NCBI GenBank assembly: GCA_964035575.1
Contig: OZ037903.1
Location: 831,001 to 895,000 of the forward strand
Direction of reading: 5' to 3'
Length of the DNA: 64,000 bases
Origin: Rhynchopus sp. YZ270_cl-10
Taxonomy: Eukaryota; Euglenozoa; Diplonemea; Diplonemida; Diplonemidae
Below are positions 55,228 to 64,000 of the stretch, in pieces. Both the position numbers and the translations under genes were made by a program. The notes under the pieces are model-generated. The model saw nothing but the letters and a program-made list of their open reading frames with translations. It was not told where the DNA came from and did not search any database. Position 1 is the stretch's first letter. Each line of letters starts with the position of its first letter.

Positions 55228-55599
55228 AGAATTGAATCACAATTCTGCGGAGAGCGATTTACACGCTTTTCGAAGGTTTTTATTATTATGGTTTCTCTTT
55301 CGCGTTTCCCCTCCCAAAAAAAAAGATGAAAAAAAGAAATAAAAAGAACGAAATAAGAAAGGTCTATACCTCTGATAAATTATTGTTTTTGAGTGTCAAA
55401 AGGGCGAGGGGGAAGGGCGGTCATTCCCGTGTTCATTAACATGACACAATAATTAAAAGAAGCAAAAGCGTCAACAGTAAAAAAAAATAGTGAGCAAAAA
55501 AAAAAAGGGTGACAGACGAGAGTTTCCCTATTGTCTCATAACTGCCGTACCCTTTATGGATGAGGGTGAGGGTACCGTATGGAAGTATTCGTCAATCCC

Positions 55600-56142
55600 T
55601 ACTGGGGGGGGGGGCTAATAAAGTATACGGTGCTAATAAAGTATACGGGGGTAATAAAGTATACGGTGCGGAAACCCATTTTGAGCGTGTAAATCTGTGA
55701 AATAAAGTATACGGTTTTTGTGTACATTTTTCTTACTAAAAAAAATTTTCAGCAAGTTTTGCACAAAAAATCGAAAAATTTTTTTTTTGATTTCGGTGGT
55801 CCGGATTCTGTGCGTGCTGTGATGGGGTCACTTTGCGCTGAGAAACGAGTATTTTTGACCTAAAACGCGTGTATCAGTTTTTACACGATTGGTGCTGATG
55901 GGGTTCAGATTTGTGAAAATTTAAGTCACCAAAAAATTGTTCATTTTTCCACATTGACCCCACCACTGGCTGGGATTGGCCCAAAAATGCCAATGGTGGT
56001 GTTTTCGCGAGGTTTCGGCCACTAGAAACCCCAAAATAACAGTGATTTTTTTTTTTTTTTTTCCTTTTTCGTTTTTTGGCCATTTAAGCAGTAATTCCCG
56101 CCGAATAAAGTATACGTATACTTTAATAGCTCCCCCCCAGTA
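55600..56142. mobile_element. MITE-like element with AATAAAGTATACG ends
   Basis: The left end TACTGGGGGGG...GCTAATAAAGTATACG is mirrored on the right by CGTATACTTTAATAGC and CCCCCCAGTA. The word AATAAAGTATACG occurs four times in the first 120 bp. The centre carries TTGACCCCACCACTGGC, the inverse of a core in the 35764-36260 element. No ORF. No clear target duplication. Confidence 0.65.
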
Positions 56143-56347
56143 ACAAAATTAACGCAAAACAAAAACAAAAACAAAAACAAAATAACAAAAGCTACGCAAC
56201 ATAAAGCAAACCCCTCCTTAGTTACCATTATCCCCTCAGGGCTTCCGCCAAGGCCTATTTTTTTCACCCTTCGCCTCTCCACTCAGTAGCTGACGACCGC
56301 TTTTGTGGAGGGGGATTTTTTTTTTCCCCGGTACAGCCGGTCATTGT

Positions 56348-56400
56348 ACCAAGGTACACTGTTCACGAGAGGGCTGTTGTATTTCAACTCTACTTTTTTT
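56348..56400 (+). repeat. R4 dispersed motif
   Basis: ACCAAGGTACACTGTTCACG, then AGAGGGCTGTTGTATTTCAA and CTCTACTTTTTT. It matches 62070-62120 closely and 31555-31590 in part. Confidence 0.65.
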
Positions 56401-57040
56401 GGGGGTCTTTTTGATGCCCCCCTGAATTCCTTTATGTTGTTAAGATGTGTCCCTGGGGGCATGTTTCAGCTCTTTTTCACAAAACCTTTTCAATTCCACC
56501 CCTCATTTTATGTTATAGGTGTTGTGCAGCATACTGTCCTTCGTTTTTCTCTCTCTTTGCGTTTGCACAACGCGTAAAACCACGCAAAAAATATCTGCAT
56601 TTTGTAAGGGATTGTTTTTGGTGACGTTACGTAGCCTACCTTCGTGACGGCCATTGTCGATGCTTTGATAACGGATAGTGAACGACCGTCTGTATGGCAG
56701 CTACGCCCTAGACAATCAAAATAATCAGAGAAAAAAAAAAGTCTTTTTCTTTTAAAGTACAAGAGCCTTCAGGCAACATTGAGCACCGATCCCTGCACTA
56801 GCAGGTCCCACAAAAAAAAATAATCAGATGTTGACCGGGATTCTTTTTTCTTTCCCTCCCCCCCCCGTATCGTATCCACTGACCTGATACACATAGATAA
56901 TACAAAACAAAGTTTTTTTTCTTGGAATTCTTTTCTGATAAAATGCATCTTCTGATGCATTTTTCAAAGGACAATGATGGGGGTTTTATTTTAAGGATCC
57001 TGTGAAGAAAAATTGGCTGCTATCTTGTGGTGCCGCGTTT

Positions 57041-57156
57041 GGAAATATTATGGACCGAATAAATAAAAGAAACAAAATATTATGGACCGAATTAATTATG
57101 GTACGTTTGAGGTTTTTTCGGGACATTTGGTACTTAATTCGGTCCATAATATTTCC
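57041..57156. repeat. Small foldback, 116 bp
   Basis: GGAAATATTATGGACCGAAT on the left faces ATTCGGTCCATAATATTTCC on the right. The same word appears a third time, in direct orientation, at about 57075-57096, so this is a palindrome with a partly duplicated left arm. Confidence 0.85.
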
Positions 57157-57539
57157 AATCGCGGTAGTTGAAAATGAAACAATAGTTATTGGGGTGGTTT
57201 GTAGAGTAGTACACTGCGTATTTGATGTATTTTTACCATCAAAATTAGCAAATTAAACAGCCGTGTTATGATGATACAATAGATCAAGGATACACAAAAA
57301 CACAGTGAAGCATTAGTGAAGAGTGACGGTCCTGTAGGGCAATTTTTGATTTTATCAACGCAGCATATGTGTGTGCGTGCTTTTTTTTTTCATTTCTTTT
57401 TGTCCTTCTCTTTCCCATCTATTACCCCTACACTAATCTCCTCTGCAAGGACCATCCCGAAAGACGGATGGAGAGATTGCACAGGTGGCAATTTCACCCA
57501 ATTTACCCAATTTCTCCCCTACCTTACCCATTGCAGTTT

Positions 57540-59255
57540 TACAATACAGCAAAAAAAAAAGAGAGAGAGATTTCTTCAATTTTTCGGTTTGCGTTGAGAG
57601 AGCGTTGTGTGTGTGAGTCAAAACCATACGTCACAGGAATACCAAAACACCCCACCCTCCTGCACTTTCCCTTTTTCAACCTTTTCTCGATGTCGAAGCT
57701 CTTCCTGATTGCTGCATTTGCGTCGGTCGCATCGGCTGCGCTGCCTTGGAACATTACTGTTGAGGACACTGCCTGCCTTGCTGTGGCGGAGACGGAGGAT
57801 GTGAATGTCGCGCTGGTGGGCTGTGCAGGTGGAGTGCACGCTGTGGACGTTGCACAGATGAAGGTTGTGCAGACGACTGCAGTGACGGAGGTGGCCGCAA
57901 TTGCTGCACTGAACACATACACATACCTGCTGCAGACAGACACCCTGACCGTGGTGCGCACAGCAGACATCACCTCTGCAGTCGCAACGCTCAACCTCGC
58001 CACCTTCGCTGCAGGCAGGGTGACAAGCGTCAGCACGGACGTGCGTGGCTTCCTCTATGTCAGCACCATGAAGGCAGGTGTTGTGGTCATCAACGTGACA
58101 GACCCGACCCACCCCACGCGTGTCTTCCAGGACACCACAAGCCAGCTCGAGATGACCAGCGGGACGTACCAGAGCAGCACACAGCTGTTCTTCGGCGGTG
58201 TGATGGGTGGTGTTGTGGTGTACAACATGAGCACCCCTGCGGAGCCTGTGCTGCTGGCGAACAAGACTGTGTTGGGAGGGAACGCGCAGGTTGCGGTGAC
58301 GGGGGCGACGCTTGTTGTGTGCATGGTTGGGACGCGCACACCTGTGTACGTGCTTGACATCACCGACCCTGCGGACCCAACGTTCGGAGCAAACTTCTAC
58401 TCCAACTGCGACAAGGTTGTGAGTGACGGACAGGGCAAGGTGTGCACCATGTCACAGGAGTACGCAGAGGTGTTCGCCGTGACAGGCACCACCCTGAAGC
58501 AGAGAGAGATCTTCACAGGAAGCCTTGGGGCACGTTCCGTTGCACTCTCGAAGGACAGCAGCACACTGTACATGGGCACTGTCTCCATGGGGCTGGGTCT
58601 GTACAACGTCACCAACAACTAGGTTGTGTTCGAACTTATTTTTTGAACCTTTTGAGATACAGTTGTTGTTTTTTTATATGTTTCGCTCCTGTGAAGAAAA
58701 ACCGTGTCTGCTATGGAGATAGTGGTCTATAATCAAACAAAATTTTATATGTTTCACTCTGACGTGCAGCATTGCTGCGTTTTCTGTTAAAAGCAATCAA
58801 TCATTTAACACACATTCCTCCATCAATTTTTTTTGGACAATTTATTGTTTTGTTCAATCCAAACGTGACTGTGTCTTTTCGCAGTACGTTTTTGCCAGTT
58901 TTGCTCTTGTTTGTTTGTTTGTTTGTGGACGGCACTGTTGCTTTATCCAGACATTATGAAAACCAGGGTTCTATGAGGAAACATCCTCAGAACTGTTTTC
59001 CAATGTTCGTCCATCCGTCCAGCCTCACATTTCTTTATCAGCAGGCTCTCACTGGTTTTCATCCACTCTCTTTGTCCGTCAACTTCACCTTTGTTTTGAA
59101 ACCTGCACCAGAGTCCAGCACGGTGCGTGCCTTTGCTACAACGTAGAGGGAACAGCCCTGCTGGACTGCTTCTGGATCTGTCCACGGTTTCTGTGTTTTT
59201 TGACAGCAAAGTATGGTGTTGCTGAATGTGGCACCAGTTTGCTTGTTTTTTTTAT
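57540..59255 (+). repeat. Segmental duplication partner of 31750-33375
   Basis: The coding part, the 3' flank and a part of the 5' flank match the other block, 25.8 kb away in direct orientation. The 3' flank here has an extra ~65 bp around 58680-58750, bracketed by a repeated TATATGTTTC. The far 3' portion (about 58860-59190) is nearly identical although non-coding. Confidence 0.85.
57690..58622 (+). CDS. Secreted LVIVD-repeat-like beta-propeller protein, copy 2
   Basis: 310 residues, same signal peptide and blades as copy 1 at 31882. Residue changes are few: VVQ to VAQ at about residue 54, HPAR to HPTR at about residue 137, and loss of two residues near the C-terminus (NVTNTDN becomes NVTNN through a 6-nt deletion). 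The frame is open further upstream, but the ATG at 57690 matches copy 1 and starts the signal peptide. The similarity of both flanks indicates recent duplication or ongoing gene conversion. Confidence 0.87.
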   Translation: MSKLFLIAAFASVASAALPWNITVEDTACLAVAETEDVNVALVGCAGGVHAVDVAQMKVVQTTAVTEVAAIAALNTYTYLLQTDTLTVVRTADITSAVATLNLATFAAGRVTSVSTDVRGFLYVSTMKAGVVVINVTDPTHPTRVFQDTTSQLEMTSGTYQSSTQLFFGGVMGGVVVYNMSTPAEPVLLANKTVLGGNAQVAVTGATLVVCMVGTRTPVYVLDITDPADPTFGANFYSNCDKVVSDGQGKVCTMSQEYAEVFAVTGTTLKQREIFTGSLGARSVALSKDSSTLYMGTVSMGLGLYNVTNN

Positions 59256-59531
59256 CTTCCTTTTTTTTTTTTTTCAATTCCATTTTTCAATTTGCAACCA
59301 CATCCTACTAAGACTTTTTCTTTTTTGCAGAAAGACTGAACTTCACACCACTATTTTCTCTCGTTGTTCAAGTGTAATTCAAACAAAAAAGACCCCCTTT
59401 TCTGAAATTTTACATGAAACTGCCTGACAGCTGGAAGTGTTTTTATTTCCCCCCCTCTCCCTTTTCAACTCATTTCAACATACCCCATGCAGACACACAC
59501 TTTTTTTGTGAATCAAAAAAGACGCAAAAAA
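58623..59531. other. Intergenic between LVIVD copy 2 and WDR12
   Basis: Mostly the duplicated 3' flank to about 59255. It then has a T/C-rich stretch and a possible acceptor CCCATGCAG at 59492, leaving a 39-base leader before the WDR12 ATG. Confidence 0.6.
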
Positions 59532-61062
59532 ATGGAATTTGATGCCCCGCTTGCTGGGGTTCCGACCATCATGGTCAGCTTCTACACTAACACACACGAC
59601 CAGGAGGTGAACGAGAGCCAGGCCTTCAGCGTGCCCAAGAACATCACGAAGAACGGCCTCAGCAACGTATGTCTCCCGCCTCTCTCTTCAAATTTACCCC
59701 CCATATTTTTGGGGACATTTTTTTCTTTTTCTTTTCATTAACACAACAAAACATCACAGCTGGTCAACAAATTGCTGCAAAACAGCGACACCGATGCCGT
59801 TCCGTTCGACTTTCTTTTCAATGATGAGTATGAAAACCCCCACAACGTTCACCACCACCACCACCCCACCCCTTCTCTCCTTAGGTTCATTACGAGCGGA
59901 TTTGACAAATTTTTGAAATCGCGCCCGACTATCAACACCGATGACACACTTGCCCTCGAGTACACCCCCTCAATGTCTATGGAGGAAGGAAACGAAATCC
60001 CACACGACGACTGGGTGAGTTGCATTTCAGCCCCATTCTTGGGGGAGGTCGATGATGAGGACATTGTGGTGACCGGATGCTACGACAGACGTGTCCGTCT
60101 TTGTGTCGGAACCGAAACAATCGCGATAGGTGATGGACATAAAGGCGCTATCAAAGCTATTGCGGCACTTCCCAACACAAAAATCCCCTCCATCGCTGCA
60201 CCTTCTGCAGGCAAACGTAGAAAACGCAATGTTCCAGCATTCACTGCAGTGACTGCGGGGAAAGACTCCTCTGTGCGGGTGTGGTCGTACTCTGATGGGG
60301 AAGGTTTCAAGAATGTGAGATCGTTGACAAGCTTACATAAGGATGCGGTTGATGCAGTGGATCTGAGTCCGAATGGAGAGTTTGTGGTGTCGGGTGGATG
60401 GGATAAGAGTTTGGTGCTCTTCAAGCTTGCGGACTGCTTCAACCCTGCATTGCAGAATGAGCAGATCCAGACAGCGATTATGGCGGGGCACAGCAGACCG
60501 ATTCTTTCCTGCAAATTCTCACTTGACAGCCACACCATCATCTCCTCAGGCCAGGACGCTCAGTGCAAGGTCTGGGACGTCAGCAGAGGAGGCTTCAAGC
60601 AGACCTACAGCGGCGAATATGCGGTAAACACAATAGATTGGCACCACAGCGACCCGAACCTCTTCCTGACGGGGCACTCCGACAACCGTGCCCGCATGTG
60701 GGACGCAAGAGAAAAGCGTTCGGTGAAAACCTTCGCAGGGCATCTGGGGTGGATCTACTCAGCGAAGTGGGCACCGCAGGGGTGCATTGGAAACACTTCG
60801 TCCAACCTCTTTGTGACCGGTGCGGAGGACGCTGCTATTAACCTCTTCGATGTTCGTTCCCAGGTATGTTTTTTTACATTTTATTGTCAATTTTTCGTTT
60901 TGTTCTATTTTCATTATCCCACAGAGGCCGCTTGCTACACATGACATGCACAGCGACGGGGTCCTTGGTGTCTGCTTCACCAAGCAAAGCACCGTCGCGT
61001 CCGCATCGAAGGACACAACAGTTCGCACCACAACGCTGACTGGCCACAACCAGTCTGCGTGA
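59532..61062 (+). CDS. WDR12: Ribosome biogenesis protein WDR12/Ytm1
   Basis: 439 residues from exons 59532-59666, 59760-59827, 59885-60863 and 60925-61062. The introns are 93, 57 and 61 nt, phases 0, 2 and 0, with donors GTATGT, GTATGA and GTATGT. Residues 14-95 form the NLE (Notchless-like) domain: VPFDFLFNDEF, then LALEYTPS and HDDWVS, which fits the known family pattern. This domain is the docking site for the Rea1/Midasin ATPase on pre-60S particles. About seven WD40 blades follow (for example ITAGKDSSVRVW-type VTAGKDSSVRVW, GQDAQCKVWD, GHSDNRARMWD), and the last exon gives the final blade. Length is close to the human protein (423). It acts in the nucleolus with Nop7/Erb1 partners. Confidence 0.95.
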
Positions 61063-61830
61063 GGGTCTCTCGTATCTTAGGGGGATTATTTTTTTGGGGG
61101 GGGTGGGAGGGAGGGCTCGTGGGGGCTTCTCCCTACCTTTTTCCGTCACGAAACATCAAGAATCCAACAACAAAAAAGGAGTGGTATGGCCAAGGTTGGA
61201 GGGAGGGTGGGAGGGGAGGGAGGGACAATACAGCGAAAAAAAAATGCAAAATGATCACAGCAGAAACCAAACAGGTGAGGCCAAGTTAATCAAAAACAAA
61301 AAAGTTGGGCCATGTGCAGTCATATCAAACAAGAAACAAAAACGGCATTTTTTTTTATCAACTTTGTACTATGCATGGCATTCATTATGTTTTTCTCTCG
61401 CCAATTTCCGATTTTTCCGTTTTTCTCCCCCCCATGCGGTGTCGGGGGGAAGAACGCAAGCAACAACGACCTTCATCTGCTGACACAGACCATGCTCCTC
61501 GCTGTCGCTGTCCCTCTCCTCACTATCTGCCCTCCTGCGGTCGATCTCAAGGTACACTTGGATTGTGCGCAACAGATGCTTGGTTCAGCATTTCCCTGAC
61601 ATGCATGAATGCCCTTTCTTTTCGGAGGATGCTCTTGCGCAGCAGCAGTTCCTTCTGCCCCTCCTCCAAAAGAGCTTTTTCAGCTTGTTCGAGTGTTTAA
61701 TGTGCTGCAATCGGGACCCCTCTCCCAGTTCGGTTTGTTTTCGACCTTGTACTTGGCTTGCCAGCTCTTTTTCAGCTTTTTGGTTGTTTCTCTTCCTAGC
61801 GTTTGCACTATCAACTTCACCCCGATACAC

Positions 61831-62069
61831 CCGCACGACGGTGAAGTAAATGACATGACATGTGCTTTTTACATGTGATTTACATGTAACTTTTCTTACA
61901 TGTAAAACACATGCAAAATGACATGTGCGGTAACGTATGTTGTCCGTAAAAAGGTCAACCTACATGTAAAATGACATGTGAGTACATTTCATTTTACATG
62001 TCACTGCTCTTCACATGTCATTTTACATGTAAAAGCACATGTCATGTCATTTACTTCACCGTCGTGCGG
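61831..62069. mobile_element. Foldback element, 239 bp, rich in ACATGT
   Basis: The ends CCGCACGACGGTGAAGTAAA and its complement frame arms of about 45 bp that continue through ATGACATGACATGTGCTTTT. The inner part repeats ACATGT about a dozen times in both orientations. It sits between an R1 piece and an R4 piece, about 80 bp before a splice acceptor. Two-base flanks (AC) match on both sides. Confidence 0.85.
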
Positions 62070-62120
62070 ACCAAGGTACACTGTCACGGGCCTTTCTTGT
62101 ATTTCAACTTTATTTTCATT
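62070..62120 (+). repeat. R4 dispersed motif upstream of the ankyrin gene
   Basis: ACCAAGGTACACTGTCACGG then TTGTATTTCAACTTTATTTT, ending in the pyrimidine tract before the acceptor at 62148. Relative of 56348-56400. Confidence 0.65.
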
Positions 62121-62148
62121 ATTTTCCCCTCCTCACAAAACACAACAG
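62121..62148 (+). promoter_or_regulatory. Candidate splice acceptor before the ankyrin gene
   Basis: The tract TTTTCCCCTCCTCAC leads to AAACACAACAG. The frame is open from the next base, with the first ATG at 62170. Either a spliced-leader site with a 21-base leader, or the end of a normal intron with exons further up. Confidence 0.45.
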
Positions 62149-62169
62149 AAGCAAAGAGAGGGGGATGTG

Positions 62170-64000
62170 ATGCCGTCGAAATGGGGTGCAGTGAAGAACA
62201 CCGTTTTTGCCCCATCTTCTTCTTCTGTCTCCGCTCCTTCAAAGGTTGAATGGAAGAAAGTATTGAAGATAATCACACCCAACCCCGCGACCGTGAACGA
62301 CGTGCTCGACGAGGATGGGTGGACCGCTTTGCACTATTCCTGCAAGGGGGGGAACGCTCATTTGGTGTACCTTCTTTTGTCTGTCGGCGCGGCGGTGGAT
62401 GCGTTGACCAGAACAGAGCGGACTCCACTGATGATTGCAGTGTTTTATGGGCATCTAGAAATTACGCATATTTTGTTGAAACACCGTGCTGACCTTTATG
62501 TACAAAGCCCGCCCGATCCTGACAGAGATCTTCCAGCGCAATCCTGCCTGGAAATTGCAGAAACAGCACGGCAACGTAACGAAACGCTGATAGCAGTGCT
62601 GCAGCATCAGCTCGGCATAGCCCCTGTAGGTGGTACCGTAGCAACCGAGGTAGCCCTGCGGAATACACTGCAGAGCTTGGAGTTGATGTACGACCTGCAC
62701 AGAAACGCTGCAGCTGCAAAGGATCTCGGTGCCGCAGCGCATCTGCAGTTGATGGAAGAGAGTCTTCAGTTGGAGCAGACGTTACAAAAGGACAATGAAA
62801 TGGATATTGCGATTTCTGGTGGGGAAGGTGTCGCGCGACGCCGTGCTTCCGTCCTGAAACGAGCCAGGCAAGGGACCGATCAATGCGCCAGCACTGTCGT
62901 CAAAACATGTGAACAGCGTGTTGCGGAGCACACCCGGCTGAGCGGCGAGCTTTTCCTCCAGGACAGCATCTTTATTGAAGAGGAAAAACTCCGTGGGGCA
63001 GGCCGTGAGGACCGCGCCAGTTGGTGGAAAGGCAACCCCACATCGATCTGCGCATTGGAACGCACTGCACGACAGCACCTTCTCCACGACGCCCACACCG
63101 AACACATACCCCTTGCAGAAGAGCAGGCGAGAAACGCATTGCACACTGCAAGCGACAACACGCTGTATCACATCTTCTACACCATTTCCTCCGTAGCCCT
63201 ATCCATGGAGGAAGCAAGACAACGAACTGACGTTACCACCACGGAACAACACGAGCGCGATGCATTTGACTTAACAGAATGGAAGGCAATCTGCCGATAC
63301 AAAATTTGCATCAAATCCGCATATCAACACATCGAACGTTCGGACCAAGAAGACCTCGAAGCACAAACCCGCAAGGATCTTTTCTTCCAAGAAACCATCA
63401 CACGAGATGACCTCACCGACCTCCACAACACCTCTATAGAACGATACCACGCACGCCATGCTGTTCTCTCCACAGTACAATGCCACCACTTATCCCTTGA
63501 AGAAGAGTACTCTAGAGACACATTGTACCACCATATGCACATGGCATGGGGACGGTCACATGCTGCTTTAAGCGAATCAATGCGTGATGTATTAGAAGAG
63601 AATGCACACCTTAGTGTATTAGATATAACCTATGCGGCAGAGTGTGCGTGGTTAGAGCTTTGTGCGTTGTCCGCAGAGTCCTTTATATTTGAAGAAGTTC
63701 GGAGTGAGTGGGGGAAAATGAAAAGGAGTGAAATAAAGTCAAAACGTTCTGTCACCCTGCTTTTCCGCCGGCAGTTCCGTCAAGCGGAGGAACTGATTGC
63801 ACAGCATGAAATGTTTTTAGAAGATGTACTACAGCATTCAATTCGTTTTGTAGCACAATGGGATTGCCTTTGTTTTACCGCTTCGAAGGATCGATCCGCA
63901 TTTTTTGAGACAATAAATGGACCAAAATTTGCGATAATTCGAAGCATCAAGGCACGACTGAGTCTCATGGAAAGGGAGGACAGAGAGAGGGAGGGGTTTG
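62170..64000 (+). CDS. Ankyrin-repeat protein with long helical C-terminal part, 3' partial
   Basis: The frame is open from 62149 to the window end, so at least 610 residues without an intron. I take the first ATG (MPSKWGAVKNTVFAPSSS) as the start. Residues 35-135 hold about three ankyrin repeats: DGWTALHYSCKGGNAHLVYL, RTPLMIAVFYGHLEITHILL and a third weaker one (SCLEIAETARQRNE). The rest is charged and predicted mostly helical, with recurring blocks such as LFLQDSIFIEEE and LFFQETITRDDL that suggest a diverged internal repeat. There is no signal peptide or membrane helix. It probably acts as a cytosolic binding or scaffold protein. The C-terminus lies outside the window. Confidence 0.85.
   Translation, partial: MPSKWGAVKNTVFAPSSSSVSAPSKVEWKKVLKIITPNPATVNDVLDEDGWTALHYSCKGGNAHLVYLLLSVGAAVDALTRTERTPLMIAVFYGHLEITHILLKHRADLYVQSPPDPDRDLPAQSCLEIAETARQRNETLIAVLQHQLGIAPVGGTVATEVALRNTLQSLELMYDLHRNAAAAKDLGAAAHLQLMEESLQLEQTLQKDNEMDIAISGGEGVARRRASVLKRARQGTDQCASTVVKTCEQRVAEHTRLSGELFLQDSIFIEEEKLRGAGREDRASWWKGNPTSICALERTARQHLLHDAHTEHIPLAEEQARNALHTASDNTLYHIFYTISSVALSMEEARQRTDVTTTEQHERDAFDLTEWKAICRYKICIKSAYQHIERSDQEDLEAQTRKDLFFQETITRDDLTDLHNTSIERYHARHAVLSTVQCHHLSLEEEYSRDTLYHHMHMAWGRSHAALSESMRDVLEENAHLSVLDITYAAECAWLELCALSAESFIFEEVRSEWGKMKRSEIKSKRSVTLLFRRQFRQAEELIAQHEMFLEDVLQHSIRFVAQWDCLCFTASKDRSAFFETINGPKFAIIRSIKARLSLMEREDREREGF

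Larger units (their letters stand above)
55228..57689. other. 2.5-kb intergenic stretch with two foldback elements
   Basis: No gene is supported. It holds a MITE-like element (55600-56142), an R4 copy (56348-56400), a segment shared with about 4856 (TTCGCCTCTCCACTCAG at 56270), a small foldback (57041-57156), and the start of the LVIVD duplication at about 57540. Confidence 0.6.
61063..62169. other. Intergenic or 5' intron region before the ankyrin gene
   Basis: It contains an R1 piece (61799-61820), a 239-bp foldback (61831-62069), then an R4 copy and a T/C-rich tract ending CACAACAG at 62148. Short in-frame pieces could be upstream exons (around 61253-61276 and 61494-61553), but evidence is weak. 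Confidence 0.5.

Noticed and set aside
57002-57256. ORF of 84 residues at the small foldback
   Set aside because: It is made mostly of the foldback arms, so the open frame is a by-product.
57369-57689. Longer start for LVIVD copy 2
   Set aside because: Copy 1 lacks the extension, and the ATG at 57690 starts a normal signal peptide.

Overview
The window is nuclear DNA of a flagellated single-celled eukaryote. It carries an axonemal dynein heavy chain, a kinesin, short spliceosomal introns, T-rich intergenic DNA and many palindromic repeats. All thirteen genes I can support lie on the + strand. Several starts are preceded by a long pyrimidine tract ending in AG, and the PKA regulatory-type proteins have cyclic-nucleotide-pocket sequences of the kind I associate with kinetoplastids. 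Together with real cis-introns and isocitrate lyase, this makes a euglenozoan, perhaps a diplonemid, my leading guess. That placement is inference; no rRNA or marker gene is present to settle it.

Layout. 1-1410: end of a Cys-rich membrane protein. 3301-11092: a repeat island of nested palindromes, a 172-bp tandem array and two ~2.7-kb tandem copies, apparently bounded by inverted ends and a 7-bp direct repeat. 12184-14001: isocitrate lyase. 15361-18502: kinesin with an unusual C-terminal half. 19257-31367: complete intronless single-headed-type dynein heavy chain of 4036 residues. 31882-32820: secreted LVIVD-type propeller protein, nearly identical to a second copy at 57690-58622. 33938-35606: LRR plus PKA-regulatory-like protein. 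38852-46821: protein of 2592 residues with EF-hand-like, TIG-like, coiled-coil and LysM-like parts. 47925-49562: membrane-anchored sulfatase. 50879-51226: small unknown ORF. 51937-55227: protein with three tandem PKA-regulatory units (six cyclic-nucleotide-binding folds). 59532-61062: WDR12/Ytm1. 62170 to the end: ankyrin-repeat protein, cut by the window edge.

The strongest find is the pair of PKA-R-like proteins. The long one repeats the layout [pseudosubstrate, pocket A, pocket B] three times behind a predicted myristoylation/palmitoylation site (MGC). All its pockets lack the arginine that normally holds cyclic phosphate. The second theme is non-coding. All eleven gene introns start with GTATG, most are phase 0, and many sit near gene 3' ends. 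Several short sequence families (called R1-R4 here) recur in introns and intergenic DNA, and R1 and R4 tend to lie upstream of splice-acceptor-like sites. Foldback/MITE-like elements occur at eight or more places. I saw no rRNA, tRNA, CRISPR array or viral-type element.
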